From Vanilla planifolia (lineage: Eukaryota > Streptophyta > Magnoliopsida > Asparagales > Orchidaceae): a stretch of 64,000 bases of DNA. Below the pieces are notes generated by a model. It did no database searches and was not told where the DNA came from. It worked only from the letters and a program-made list of their open reading frames with translations. Both the position numbers and the translations under genes were made by a program. This document shows, piece after piece, positions 26,050-37,450 of the stretch (positions are counted from its first letter, which is position 1; every line of letters starts with the position of its first letter). The stretch lies in contig CM043868.1 in the NCBI GenBank assembly GCA_023846275.1, positions 17,827,755 to 17,891,754 of the forward strand, in the 5' to 3' direction.

Positions 26050-26900
26050 ATGAATTACTAAGAATAAAAATTGACTTCTAAAAAAACTAATTTTTAAACA
26101 ATTATTTTATGTTATCTAATAAACTCGAGTAAATCTTTATAAATTTAAATTTATTTTAAAACATGTTATTTCTCTTTTAAATTTAAAAACAAATTTTTGA
26201 AACAAAAAAATGATAAACAATCACAAAGTACACAAATGATTTTTAGATAGTTTAGCTCAAATTCAAGCTCACAACTACCCCTAACAAAAGTTAAGAAAAA
26301 CCAAACTAACCAATATAAGTATTTTATTAAAAAATATGTAAACTAAACCCTCGTAACAATGAAATAAAAGAAACATGTGACAATAGCCTTATAATGAAAT
26401 AAAACTCATGGAAAAAAGTGTAAAGACATAAATCTTAATTTTATGCATAAAAAAATCCTATGTTTAATAAAATATTTAACAAGGTACAAATGCATTATTC
26501 TTTTGCATGAATCAATTAGGAAATAAAAAAACAAAATCTTAGTTGATTGAAGTAGAAAGGAGAGTTGGGGCATGAATAATGAAGGACATAATGAATAGAA
26601 ACAGCAGTGAGCATCGATTGCTAAGGCTTAAATTTTTAGTTTGAAAAAAATTGTTCAATATTTCATCAATCTTTTATGTTTGAAAAAATCTACTATTCAT
26701 AGATATGTTATAATGACTAAAATACTGACTAAATATCACAATTAGTCATTATAGATTGATTGACTCAATTTCAATAGTAGTTTTCACAAAATAAAAAGCT
26801 AGTTTAATAGTGTTTAGAAAATATTCGTTATATGAAAAAATAGGATGATAATGGGAAACAAAATGGCTCTTATGGTGACAAGTCATTACAATCCATCTAA
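26050..26900 (-). repeat. LTR-like repeat next to the copia gag relic (matches 62.26-63.1 kb)
   Basis: It shares CT(C/T)GAGTAAATCT, the TTTTTAGATAGTTTAGCTC motif with CTCACAACTACCCC, AAACCCT.TAACAAT.AA and a TTCATAGATATGTTATAATGACTAAAAT box with the copy at 62.26-63.1 kb. Its position just upstream of gag on the - strand fits a 5' LTR. Confidence 0.5.
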
Positions 26901-27840
26901 CATTATCAAAACAATTTAATTTTGGATATGATCAAGGCAAACGAGAGCTACAAAGTTGATTTAGGAGTTTAAATTTAAACAACCAATCCGTTATTCTCTT
27001 AATTTGTTTTGCTCATACTAACCTCCTTAATTATAGTACATTTGTGTTATTAAAAAATACACTTAAAAACTAAAGCTGATATATATATATATTAATGTTT
27101 TATTTTAAATATCTCTTTTATCACATTGCTTTTGTGATTTTATTACATAACTTAGAACCTAGAATAAAGAAATATAAAAGAACTCTATAGCAATGTAATT
27201 AAAAAATAATGTGATAACTAAAATTTTAAAGCATGTATTTTGTCTTTGTTTATTTTAGTACAAAAAAAAATTATAAATACATTTTTATTATTTCTAGTTT
27301 CATGCTCAACAAAATGATAAAACATAATATGTTACTTTCTCTTAATGTTAAAATTTTTACTAACCCAATTCACTTTGTTTTTTTGGTGTGCCTCAAACCA
27401 ATATATTGTACTATTCTAATATTATAATGTTATGATCAAATATTACTATTTAGTGGTACTATTGATTTTTAGCATCCTATGCCATCCAAAGTGAGTTTTC
27501 TTTTAAATAATATTTTATGATCATGATCTTATATACAAAATTAATAATTTTTTTCTTTATTTTTAATATAAAGTTATTCACCTTTATATTTTTCTTCTAA
27601 AAAAGTACTTATTAGCATGTATTTGTTCATTAATTGTATTTTGGAGATATCACTTGATGATCATTTTTTATGATATTTAATCCTAAATATCATAGTATCA
27701 GCTTTTGTATCACACCTAAAATTATAACAATGGCATGAAGTTATTTTTATTAAATTCCAATATAGAAAATAAGTGCAAAGGTGAATTTTATATTCATAAA
27801 TATGAATGTAATAAATGCAAGACAATTAACAATAATATTT
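26900..27840. other. AT-rich intergenic DNA, nothing recognised
   Basis: Short AT-driven ORFs only. A small (TA)n run lies near 27,080. Confidence 0.45.
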
Positions 27841-28444
27841 GGGAGGCAACCAACAATAATAATTGACCAATTTAAAGATTCTAACATAGAAAGAGATTGC
27901 TTCAGAAGGTTGCATGATTGGGTATGAAGTCACACTACCTTAGACTGGCTTTGTTTGAGAAGATAAGTGCTTAAATGCAGTCCACATGGCATGAAAAGTT
28001 TCAATCCCATTAAGTTGGTAATGGTGGAGACATCAAATGAACTAGGTTTCTAACCAATGGCGAAGTTATCACAAGCCAGCAGTGCTAAGTTGGATGTAAA
28101 GCGTTTTCATTAATTCTGTCTACGGGGGAAGAAAGGAAAATAGGGATAAGAAAAGGCATCTTAATCATGATAAGGCATTTGAAGAATTCAAAGGCCGAGA
28201 GAAGAGAGAAAGATGAAGATAAGAACACGCAGGCGTCACTTAGATTTTTTAATTGCCTAATCACCCAGCTAAACTAATTAGTGTTAATGTTTGAATATTT
28301 ATCCCTAATCGCAGATGCCTTATCAAGCTTCAGATTCTGTACGTGAAAGCTAAAATTGTTAATTTTTATAATTGGCTGAAATGGGGGGAATTGTCAATCT
28401 TTTAAGAAGCTTTGGTCGTCGTCTTTCTCGCAATTAAGTGGTAG
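27840..28444. other. Low-copy 5' flank of the MATE gene
   Basis: This stretch is less AT-biased than the repeats on its left and shows no retroelement motif or match to other parts of the window. It probably holds the distal promoter. No specific element is claimed. Confidence 0.4.
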
Positions 28445-28496
28445 GGAGGAACGCAATCAAACAAAAGCTGGAGTTTTTAAACAGCCAGCTTCCTCC
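28445..28496 (+). promoter_or_regulatory. Promoter-proximal overlapping inverted repeats
   Basis: AAGCTGG (28,465-28,471) pairs with CCAGCTT (28,485-28,491) around a 13-base spacer. GGAGGAA (28,445-28,451) pairs with TTCCTCC (28,490-28,496). The two stems share bases at 28,490-28,491, so they are alternatives. They lie just upstream of the candidate TATA element and could be a dimeric factor site or chance. Confidence 0.35.
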
Positions 28497-28506
28497 TTCC
28501 CACCTC

Positions 28507-28515
28507 TATTAATAG
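28507..28515 (+). promoter_or_regulatory. Candidate TATA element of the MATE gene
   Basis: TATTAATAG lies about 108 bp before the start codon, after a pyrimidine-rich tract. The sequence between it and the ATG contains no upstream ATG, as expected of a short clean leader. No transcript evidence is available. Confidence 0.35.
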
Positions 28516-28622
28516 GAGAGCTACCCGAAAAAGGACTACTTTGAGAAGAGAACTCCCATCTTCTGCAGTAATTCATTGCAACCACATTCAGCAATAATCG
28601 ATCGTTCGCAGTCTTTCCCGCC

Positions 28623-30137
28623 ATGTGCAACACTGCATGCGCCACGGTGGCCATGGCCGCCTCGGGCGAGAAAGCGCCTTGCGATGCCTACATAACGCTG
28701 CTATCCTACTCCGAAGCCAACAAGGTCAAAACTTGCAGTGTGGCAATGGAAGAAACGAGGTTAATTCAGCTGCCGGATCCGTCGGAAACGATGAATGAGG
28801 CTGGAAAGCTCTTCCACCTCTCGTTACCCATCGCCCTTACTGCTCTTCTTGTCTACTCCCGCTCCATAGTCTCGATGCTCTTCCTTGGCTCTCTCGGTGA
28901 ACTCCCCCTTGCCGCCGGCTCCCTCGCCATTGCATTCGCCAACATTACCGGATACTCCGTCCTCTCGGGCCTTTCCCTCGGCATGGAACCCATCTGTTCA
29001 CAGGCCTTCGGTGCAAACCAGCGCAGGCTTCTTGCCCTCACCCTCCACCGCTCAATACTCTTCCTCCTCTGTTCCGTCCTTCCCATATCCCTCCTTTGGC
29101 TTTCAATGTCCAAGATCCTTCTCTTCCTAAAACAGGACGAGGGGGTCACCAAACTCGCTCATACCCATCTCCTTTTCTCCATCCCTGACCTCTTCTCTTT
29201 TTCCTTCATCCACCCCATTCGCATATACCTCCGCTCTCAGAGCATCACACGCCCGGTGACCCTCGCCTCCGCATCCGCGGCATTCTTCCACCTCCCAGCC
29301 AACCTTCTCCTCGTCACCCATCTCAAACTAGGCATCTCCGGTGTGGCTGCGGCCGCTGCCTCAACGAACCTCTTCCTACTCTGCTCACTCCTCTTCCTCT
29401 CCCGCGCTCATCTCCCGCCATGGCGAGGCCCCGCAGAGGAGAAGTTTGCTGGGTGGGGCCCTCTTGCCTGCCTTGCTGCGCCAAGCTGCGCTTCTGTTTG
29501 CCTGGAGTGGTGGTGGTACGAACTTATGATCCTCCTCTGCGGCCTGCTGCCGGAACCCAAACCAGCCCTCGCGGCGATGGGGGTCCTTATTCAAACCACG
29601 TCACTCGTGTACGTCTTCCCCTCCTCTCTCGGATTCGGGACCTCCGCGAGGGTGGGGAACGAGCTAGGAGCTAACCGGCCGGCCGCGGCTCGAGGAGTGG
29701 CGGCCACAGCGTTGGCTGCATCTGCCGCGATGGGTATGGCGGCCATGGGCTTTGGGTTTGTGATGAGTGAGAGGTGGGGAAGGATGTTCACGACGGACGA
29801 GAAGATACTGAAGCTGACCGCGGCGGCGCTCCCCATCATCGGCCTATGCGAGCTCGGCAACTGCCCGCAGACAGTAGGGTGCGGAGTGCTGCGGGGTACC
29901 GCTCGGCCATCTATGGCGGCGAACGTTAACCTGGGGGCGTTCTACTTTGTCGGTTTGCCCGTGGCGGTGGTGATGGGGTTCGGGTTCGGTTTCGGATTCC
30001 GCGGGCTCTGGCTCGGTTTGCTTGCGGCCCAGGGTAGTTGTGCGGCTTTTATGATGTACGCGGTGAAGAGCACGGATTGGGAAGCACAAGCGAATAGAGC
30101 ACAGTCGCTCGCAATGGCAGCTGATTCCAGTGCCTGA
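28623..30137 (+). CDS. MATE/DETOXIFICATION (DTX) efflux transporter, DTX48-51/ADP1-type, single exon, complete
   Basis: The ORF encodes 504 residues, the usual length for plant MATE proteins, with no intron, as in many members of this subclade. Residues 1-62 form a soluble N-terminus starting MCN, a start I recall in relatives; this favours the first ATG over in-frame ATGs at codons 11 (good context) and 42. About 12 membrane segments follow from residue 64, in two MatE halves (about 65-260 and 280-480). Diagnostic blocks are SGLSLGMEPICSQAFGA (115-131), LEWWWYELM (294-302), SSLGFGTSARVGNELGA (334-350), CELGNCPQTVGCGVLRG (409-425) and the C-terminal TDWEAQANRA (484-493). MATE proteins export organic cations, metabolites or hormone-related compounds using an ion gradient. 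Relatives act at endomembranes or the plasma membrane and influence organ initiation, senescence or iron handling; the substrate here cannot be read. GC content far exceeds the flanks. A GFGFGFGF run lies at residues 452-459. No neighbour gene is present. Confidence 0.95.
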   Translation: MCNTACATVAMAASGEKAPCDAYITLLSYSEANKVKTCSVAMEETRLIQLPDPSETMNEAGKLFHLSLPIALTALLVYSRSIVSMLFLGSLGELPLAAGSLAIAFANITGYSVLSGLSLGMEPICSQAFGANQRRLLALTLHRSILFLLCSVLPISLLWLSMSKILLFLKQDEGVTKLAHTHLLFSIPDLFSFSFIHPIRIYLRSQSITRPVTLASASAAFFHLPANLLLVTHLKLGISGVAAAAASTNLFLLCSLLFLSRAHLPPWRGPAEEKFAGWGPLACLAAPSCASVCLEWWWYELMILLCGLLPEPKPALAAMGVLIQTTSLVYVFPSSLGFGTSARVGNELGANRPAAARGVAATALAASAAMGMAAMGFGFVMSERWGRMFTTDEKILKLTAAALPIIGLCELGNCPQTVGCGVLRGTARPSMAANVNLGAFYFVGLPVAVVMGFGFGFGFRGLWLGLLAAQGSCAAFMMYAVKSTDWEAQANRAQSLAMAADSSA

Positions 30138-31250
30138 GAAGACCTGGTGGATGGCTGGCGGTGGCCGTGGCGGCGGAGAGGTGGAAGACACTTTTGTATA
30201 GCAAGGCAGTTTGGTAGAAAAAAAAGAAGAAGCAAATGTTGTAATTACTATTTATTTTTAAAAAGTTAATTTTAAAAATTCCTTTTTTTTTCATCACATC
30301 ATATTAAACTTTTTTATTTACATACATTCTAAAAACTCTTAAAAAAAGAATTTAAAAATTTTTCGAATTTTTTTACTTTAATCAAGTAATGGAGTTTGGC
30401 AACCCGCCAATGCTTTGGTTGAAAGGACAGCATTGGATAAGATGCGTTATAGCCCAGCACGATATTTATCTGAAAAATAGTGAGGCGCATGCACAATAGT
30501 ATGTGAGATATTAACTCATTCAAGCACGAGTGATTTTCTGGGCAATCATGACTTATAGGCTTACGTGAACGGAATACAAGTTCAATGTATAATTGTTAGA
30601 ACCAAAAAAAAAAAAAAAATCGCAATTGCACATTTTGTCACTTGTTAAGCTACATTTTTCTTAATTATTTAATTACTTGTTTGAAATTCAGAAATCAAAT
30701 GTTTACAAAGTTTTTTCTTAAATTCCCGGCACTTGTTGGCAACTTTGTTTGTTTAATTTCGAAGGCCAAAACATACAAATATTTGTCATGTAATAATTAT
30801 TTGTCATGAATAATTCCAAAATATAACACCATTATTACTTCAAAACAAAAATAAATAAATAAAAATATAGCATTGTCAAGCTATAGCCACAAAACGCTAT
30901 CATGAAACAACTTAACTTGAGAGCCTCTTCTTAAAGAAGTCGTTCACATGATGAATATAAAGCAAGAAAAATGCAATAATTAATTTATTATTTCATAAAT
31001 ATTCGTCCCTTTCAGGTACTAAAAAAATTAGATTTTGAAAAAATAAGAATAGAGTATGATCCAAAATGTACATAAAATTAACAATAAAAGAATATAAAAT
31101 TATGAAAAATATAGAACAACATGAAATAAACTTATAAATCAATGTGAAATAAAAAGTATTTTTAAGCTTAATTGAAACATTATATGATATTTCTATTCTA
31201 AAGTAATTGAAGAAACATATATGATACAAATTGGGTTGAGGGTTCCTCAC
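30138..31250. other. 3' flank of the MATE gene, including the likely 3' UTR
   Basis: GC-rich sequence continues about 70 bp past the stop, then falls sharply to AT-rich sequence near 30,215. TTGTAATTAC at about 30,238 resembles a plant far-upstream polyadenylation signal, but no clean AATAAA follows. An A-run lies near 30,604-30,619. The rest is AT-rich with no recognised gene. Confidence 0.4.
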
Positions 31251-32690
31251 AAGAAAATCAAGGATAATTTTTCTTTTTTATTAGAGATCTTATCATAAAC
31301 AATGATGAGCCAACATGATAAATAAAATGTTTTAGATGGTAGAATAATGCTTCATTTGGCCTTAACTTGATGAGAAATAAAAGTTTAGAAATCAATATAA
31401 GCATCTTGAGGCATGACAATGATGAATAGTCTATATAACTTTTAATATATTCTTTAAAAATTTATTTGCTATATTGTTTATGCATTCAAGTTAATCATTT
31501 TTAAAAGTACTTTTTACACAATTATTTTTTGCCCAATGCTTATCTCATCTCAATTTTTGTGATTACTTGTCGAAAAACTGTTCTTACATTTACCACCGAT
31601 GTTACATTGAATGAGTTGAATCGTAGGGAGCATGATTTGGCATGCTTTTTTCAACATTATTAAAAATCTTATATGCAAATAGTATATTTCTAAACTTTAA
31701 GTAGCTCATTTTTATTATTTCTTGTTAAGATTAAGTGTAAATAAATTAATTTCATATGATGATTTAATAATAATATTAAATCATTAATATATAATTTTTA
31801 TGACTTATGTTTATTGACTAAGTTTTAGGATAATTAGATGTTTAAATAATTATATATTAAATTCAACTTGAGTCTTATTTGATGCAATTCTCATAACAAA
31901 TGATACTAAAGCTGATGACTCATTTGAAGTTAAGTGTTTTATACAATTTGTACCTTCTATGTTCCTTTGGTTCTCGCTTCTATAGTCTCTCTTCTATAGT
32001 TGAACAAAGTTTTGATAAATTCAATGATTTCTTGATATGATTGAGTAACTCTTGATATACATGATGTTTGATTAATTTATAAAGTTTTTGTGAACTTCAA
32101 ATATTTAGAAAATAAATACTGTAATTTGGTATTAATTATAAGATAAATTAATAACAAATTATTATAAAATCAAGACAAATGTAGAACAACATAATATGAA
32201 ATTAACTTATAAACAAAAACACAATACAAAACATTTTCATACTAACTTTGCATTTGAACTTTTAAAATTGTTGGAACCTTGATGCCCCATCTTTACCATT
32301 TTCTTATAAAATAGATAGTGGGATGGGGATTGGCATTGTGATATGAGATTTAAATAGATAACTCGTTATTGTTGTGGGAATAAGAGAGCATTCCACTATT
32401 GCTATGGGATTTTTTATTTAGCTCGCAGATATGATAGGAATTAGACTTTGCAATTATTACAAATAAAGGGAAACTTTTGCTCAAACCACTCAAGCACTTG
32501 GATCTTTTTAAGTTCTACTCATCCACTCTTCAACTTGTCTTGCAAATTCCATCTCCAACTAATTGACATGATCTTAAATAAATTGCTCATCTCCTGACCT
32601 TGATCACTCATCTCATCAATAATCAAAACATGACAATCAATTAGTAATCTATTTAATTGTATTGTTATTATCAAAACTACTTAGAGTATT
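31251..32690. other. AT-rich intergenic DNA, possibly including 3' LTR remains of the next copia relic
   Basis: The patch 32,270-32,450 (GGGATGGGGATTGGCATTGTG) has a distinct composition and lies where a 3' LTR of the - strand copia relic would fall. No partner was found to test this. Confidence 0.3.
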
Positions 32691-32699
32691 GCTCATAGG

Positions 32700-35480
32700 A
32701 GCAATAATTGCACCCTTTTTAATGTTGGAAACTAACTAAATTCATGATACAACAAGTAAATGTAGTACAAAAAGAATGTAGCAAATGCTCTACTAAGCAA
32801 GTAAAAGAAACCACAAAACAAAATTCATGAGAACTCTACCTCACTCAAGGAGCTCCCCCTAAAACTAAACCTAAAGTTGTTCTTCTCATTTTGGTACCAC
32901 CAAAAAATGTTTAGTAATGGGGTTCATTATGCTTAAAGATCTCCTAATATTACAAAATATGTCCTTGTTAAGGGGCTCTGTAAGAATATCTATTTGTTAC
33001 TCATGAGTGGGTACAAATTAGATGTCTATCTCATTCCTTTTCACATGATCTTTGATAAATTGATGTTTAATCTCTTCAAGTTTAGTCCTAAAGTGTTAAA
33101 TAGGATTCTTTGTGAGACAAAGGATATTAAAATTATCACATTTAATATGATTTCCTATAGGTGTAAGCCAAAATCCTTAAGTTGTCACACTAGCTATAAG
33201 ATTTGTTCTACATATCCACCTAAGGCTATGCACTTAACTTAGTGGTAGAGAGTGTAGTAGTCTCTTATTTCTTATTAAACCATGAGACTAAAGAATGTCA
33301 CAAGAAAGTAACTTTATATGTGCTTTTCATCTTTATATCCTACAAGGTATTTATATATTTTATTCTTAGACTATCATAATTCTAAATTATTAGTGTCAAG
33401 AAAGTACATAAAAATTCTCTTCATGGCCTTTAGATGGGAATCTTTGGGACATAACAAAACTTGAGAACAAAATTCCACACAAAATTCTTTATTTGGTCCA
33501 CCAATTGTTGGATAAAATAAGGATCTTATCATTCCTCAATGTAACTTAAAAATCTAGCTCCTTTCATTACTCATCTTTATTTAACATAATTTTGGGGCTC
33601 ATGGGGATTGAGATGGGTTAGAGATTCTCAAAATCAAGCTTTTTGTAGTTATCAATTAGATGATTTTTTTGTGATATAAAAATGCTTTTTACATCTTGTT
33701 TTTCTTGTAAACCTAGGAAATATATTAATTCCCTCATTAGACTTTTCTCAAATTTTGAACTTATAATTTTACTTAATTCATCACAAAATCAAATGCTAGT
33801 TTATCCAAGTATGAAGTCATAAATGTAAATCTAGATCAAGTAGAATTCATTGCCTTGATTTTTAATGAACAAAGTCTTATTTATATTCTTTTTTTAAAAT
33901 CAATATAAAGTAAGAAACTACTCAATCTATTATACCAAGCCCTTGGTGTTTGTTTTAATCCATAAAAGATTTTCTTCAACTTGTAGACATGATGGGATAG
34001 CAATGAACTTCAAATCCTTCAAGTTTCTCCATATACAACTTCTTTATAATCTCACTTAAAAATATACTCTTCACATCCATTTGATATAATTTGAAACAAG
34101 CAAAGGCTAGTGAAAGTCTTATTGCTTTCTAGCCTAGTTCTCATAATAAATGTCTCTTCAAAATCTAAACCTTTAACTTATTATATCTATTATCTATTAG
34201 TCTTTTCTTATTCTTAATAATAATTTCATTGTCATTAGTTTACTTTTAAATACCCATTGCATTCCAATAATGTTGAGATCCTATGTCTTTCTACTAGCTT
34301 GTATATAGCATTTCTCACAAATAGATTCAACTTCTCTTTCAAAGAAAAATACTAGAATTTATTTTCTAAAAGTTCATTCACATATCTAGTTCTATTTTTG
34401 AAATGAGTGCAACATTTATAATTTATTTCTTAAGAAAAGCACGGGTATGGATACCATAAGTTAGATCGCCAAAAACTAGTTCTTTTGGATGGCTCTTGTT
34501 GTATACTAAGTCTTTAGGTTCTTCTACAATTCTATCTTCTTGTAGTGGTCTCTCTTTCAATCCTAATTATTCAAAATCTTCTAATTCTTCTAAGTCAATT
34601 TCTTTGTCTTTTTCAATGGTCTCATCAAAAACTAAATATATAAACAAACAAGTATACAATTAAAGTTTTCTTGCCAAATATTTTATAAGCCTTATTATTG
34701 GATAAATAACTTAAAAAGGGTAGCTTCCATTGACTTACTATCTGGTTTCTTTTGCTTATCCAATTTGTAGGTATAACATTTGTAGCAAAAAACTTTTAGA
34801 CATGCTGATTCTAGCTTCTTGTTGTTAAAAATTTCATGAGGAGACTTATTAATTATTGGTCAAGCAAAATTCTATTTAAAATGTAGCACGTTGTGTTTAT
34901 TACTTCAATGCAAATGTATTTTGGAAAGCTATATTCATGTAATATAGTTTTAGTCATTTCTCTTAAGGTTTTATTCTTTTTTTCTACTATTTCATTCTAT
35001 TGTTTGGTGTTAGATGAAAACAAAATCTTCTTGATTTCTAATTCAATAGAAAATTTCTCTAATTTTTCATTCTCAACTTTTTTCCCATGATTATTAAGAA
35101 TATTATATATATAACTAATCCTTTATCTACTTGGATCCTCTTGGCTAATTTTCTATGATCCTTAAAAACCTCTTTCCTCTTACCTAAGAACAAGACCTAA
35201 GTGTAACAGATATAATCATCCACCAATAAGCATTTGTATTTCTTTCCTCATATAGTAGTGACTTGCTTGGGTCCAAAGAGGTTCATATGGATTAGCTTTA
35301 AAGGTCTTGTGCTTCTTATCTCATTTATGGCTTTAAAAGAGGTTTTTAGAATGTTTTCTCTTTTGGCAAAAATAAAACAATACTCTTTTAAATTCTATGC
35401 TAAGTACACCTCTACTCAAATCTTATTTGCATGCCTTTTGATCAAATTGTTGTGCCCTTGATAAGACTCACATAGAAAGT
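32700..35480 (-). mobile_element. Ty1/copia retroelement relic: integrase, reverse transcriptase and RNase H remains, broken
   Basis: On the - strand, from high to low coordinate: the pre-integrase end and STRPLKLIHMNLFGP (about 35,270-35,315), the integrase start block; reverse transcriptase with MDVKSIFLSEIIKKLYMEKL (about 34,025-34,085) and VYKLKKIFYGLKQTPRAWYN (about 33,930-33,990); RNase H end with CDNFNILCLTKNP, IKHQFIKDHVKRNEIDI and FVPTHE (about 32,960-33,160). The RPL.L.HM.LFGP and KDHV wording leans to SIRE/Tork-like lineages. Dozens of breaks; old. Gag and the 5' LTR are missing. Confidence 0.85.
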
Positions 35481-35499
35481 AATTCCATTTAATTAAGAT

Positions 35500-37450
35500 A
35501 AAAGTATAAGGACAATCTTCAAACCCTAAAGATGAAATTAATGACCATATTAGTATTAGCTCAAGTAGTAACTAATGAAGAATATCAAGTCCATATTGAT
35601 GCATCACTACAAGGATTATGAGCAATAATAATGCAAAGTAAAAAAGTTATAACCTATCCTTCTAAACAATGACAATCATATACCATCTAGAATTAGTGAC
35701 TATCATTTTTTCTTTAAAAATATGAAAGAACTATTTATTTGATGTGAAGACTTTAATCTTATTAGATCATTAGAGTTTAAAATATATCCTCACATAGAAG
35801 AAACTCAACTTGAGATAATGACAATGACTAAAATTAATCAAGGATCACGATATAAAAATTTTATACCACCCAAGAAAAGCCAAAATAATAACAAATGCAT
35901 TAAATAGATAGGAAAGTTTGAATACCTTAAATTTTAAAGTGGAAGTGCAACTATGCATAGAGATGAATAAGTTATACATTAATATAATATTGACTATTAA
36001 AAGGGCAAGTTTTAATTATGTTGTAATATTAGTAGAGTGGACAAAAGAACTAAAAGAATTTCAAGACAAAGATGGGATGTTCAAAAGATCAAAGTCATCA
36101 TCGTATTTGAAACAAAAGAATGGTTTGGTATACTAAAAAAATAGTTTAGCATTTCTAACCAATAAGAAATGTAACAAAATTGCTATGAGAAGCTTATGAT
36201 GCAAGTTATACATTACATCTTGGTATGATAAAGATGTATCAAGATGTGAAGAGAAGGTTCTATTGGCCAAGGATGAAGAACGATACATGGGATTTTATGA
36301 CTAAGTGTTTAATCTATTAACAAATCAAAGAAGAGTATCAAAAACCTAATAAAGCATTACAACTTATTATATTAATGTGGATGTAGGAAAGACTTTTCAT
36401 GGATTTAATGTTTGTAATCTTAATACTAACCAAGGAAAGGATGTCATATGAGTAATAATGAACAAATTAATTAAAACTACACATTTTATACTTATTAAAA
36501 TATGTTATGAAGTTGAGAAATTAGCACAACTCTATGAATCAGATAGTAAAATTACATATAATTTCAAAAACAATAACATCATATAGGGATTTCAAATTCA
36601 CCTCATAATTTTGGAGGAAAATACATAACATATTTGGAACAAAATTAAAATTTTGTATAACATTTCATTCACAAACAAACTATCAAACAAGAACAATAAT
36701 AAAGACCTTAGAAGAAACGTTACAATTATATTTATTAGACTTTAGTGTAAGTTAGGATTCATATCTATTATTAATTGAATTTACCTTTAATAATTGTCAC
36801 CAATTAAGTATTAAGATAACACCATTCAAAGAATTTTATGAAAAGAAGTGCTAATTATTAATATGTTAGCATGATGAGAATGAAATAAATATAGACCATA
36901 AATCATATAAAAAATTACTAAAATGGTGAAGATAATCAGTGAAAAGAAAAAGAATCAAGATTGTCAAAAGAAGTACAACAATTCCTAGTATTGAAAGATA
37001 AAATTCTAAGGAATAGATCAATTGTTTATCAAATTGAGTCCTATAAAAAGAATCACACGATTTGGACAAGATAGAAAACTTAAACAAAAGTATATCAACA
37101 TTTTCCAAATCATTGAAATGATAGATAAAGTGACATACAATGTGTGAAACTTAAACAAAGTTATATCGATCTTTTCTAAATCATTGAAATGATGGATAAA
37201 GTGACATACAAGGTGGTATTACCAACAAAATTATTAGAGATTCATGATGTGTTCCACTTCTCTTCACTAAGGAAGCATGCAACAAATCCATCACATGTAA
37301 CTAATATTCATTTAAGTATGGTAAAGATACAACTAGACGATCTATGAATAGAAAGTAGGGAAAGTCTTAGCAAAGTGAGAAAGAAATATCTATTTGTAAT
37401 TTAAATTTTGAATACACAATTTTTATATGAAAAGAAGATTTTAGAATCTC
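35500..37450 (+). mobile_element. Ty3/gypsy (Del/Tekay-like chromovirus) relic: RNase H to integrase end, broken
   Basis: The + strand reads, in order, YQVHIDASLQG (RNase H, about 35,590), an IFTQKELN-like zone (about 35,790), integrase with THFILIKICYEVEKLAQLY (about 36,475-36,535), a GPK.VMRFG-like zone (about 37,040) and HDVFHFSSLRKHATNPSHV (about 37,240-37,300), which is the block after integrase. Dozens of breaks; old. Gag, protease and most of reverse transcriptase are absent on the left, where the copia relic begins. Confidence 0.85.

Noticed and set aside
28457-28654. - strand ORF across the MATE start region
   Set aside because: It covers the promoter, leader and first codons of the MATE gene on the opposite strand and has no domain; a shadow of GC-richer sequence.
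28853-30297. Several overlapping ORFs on both strands inside the MATE gene
   Set aside because: GC-rich coding DNA lacks chance stops in other frames. None shows a domain, and the MATE frame explains the sequence.
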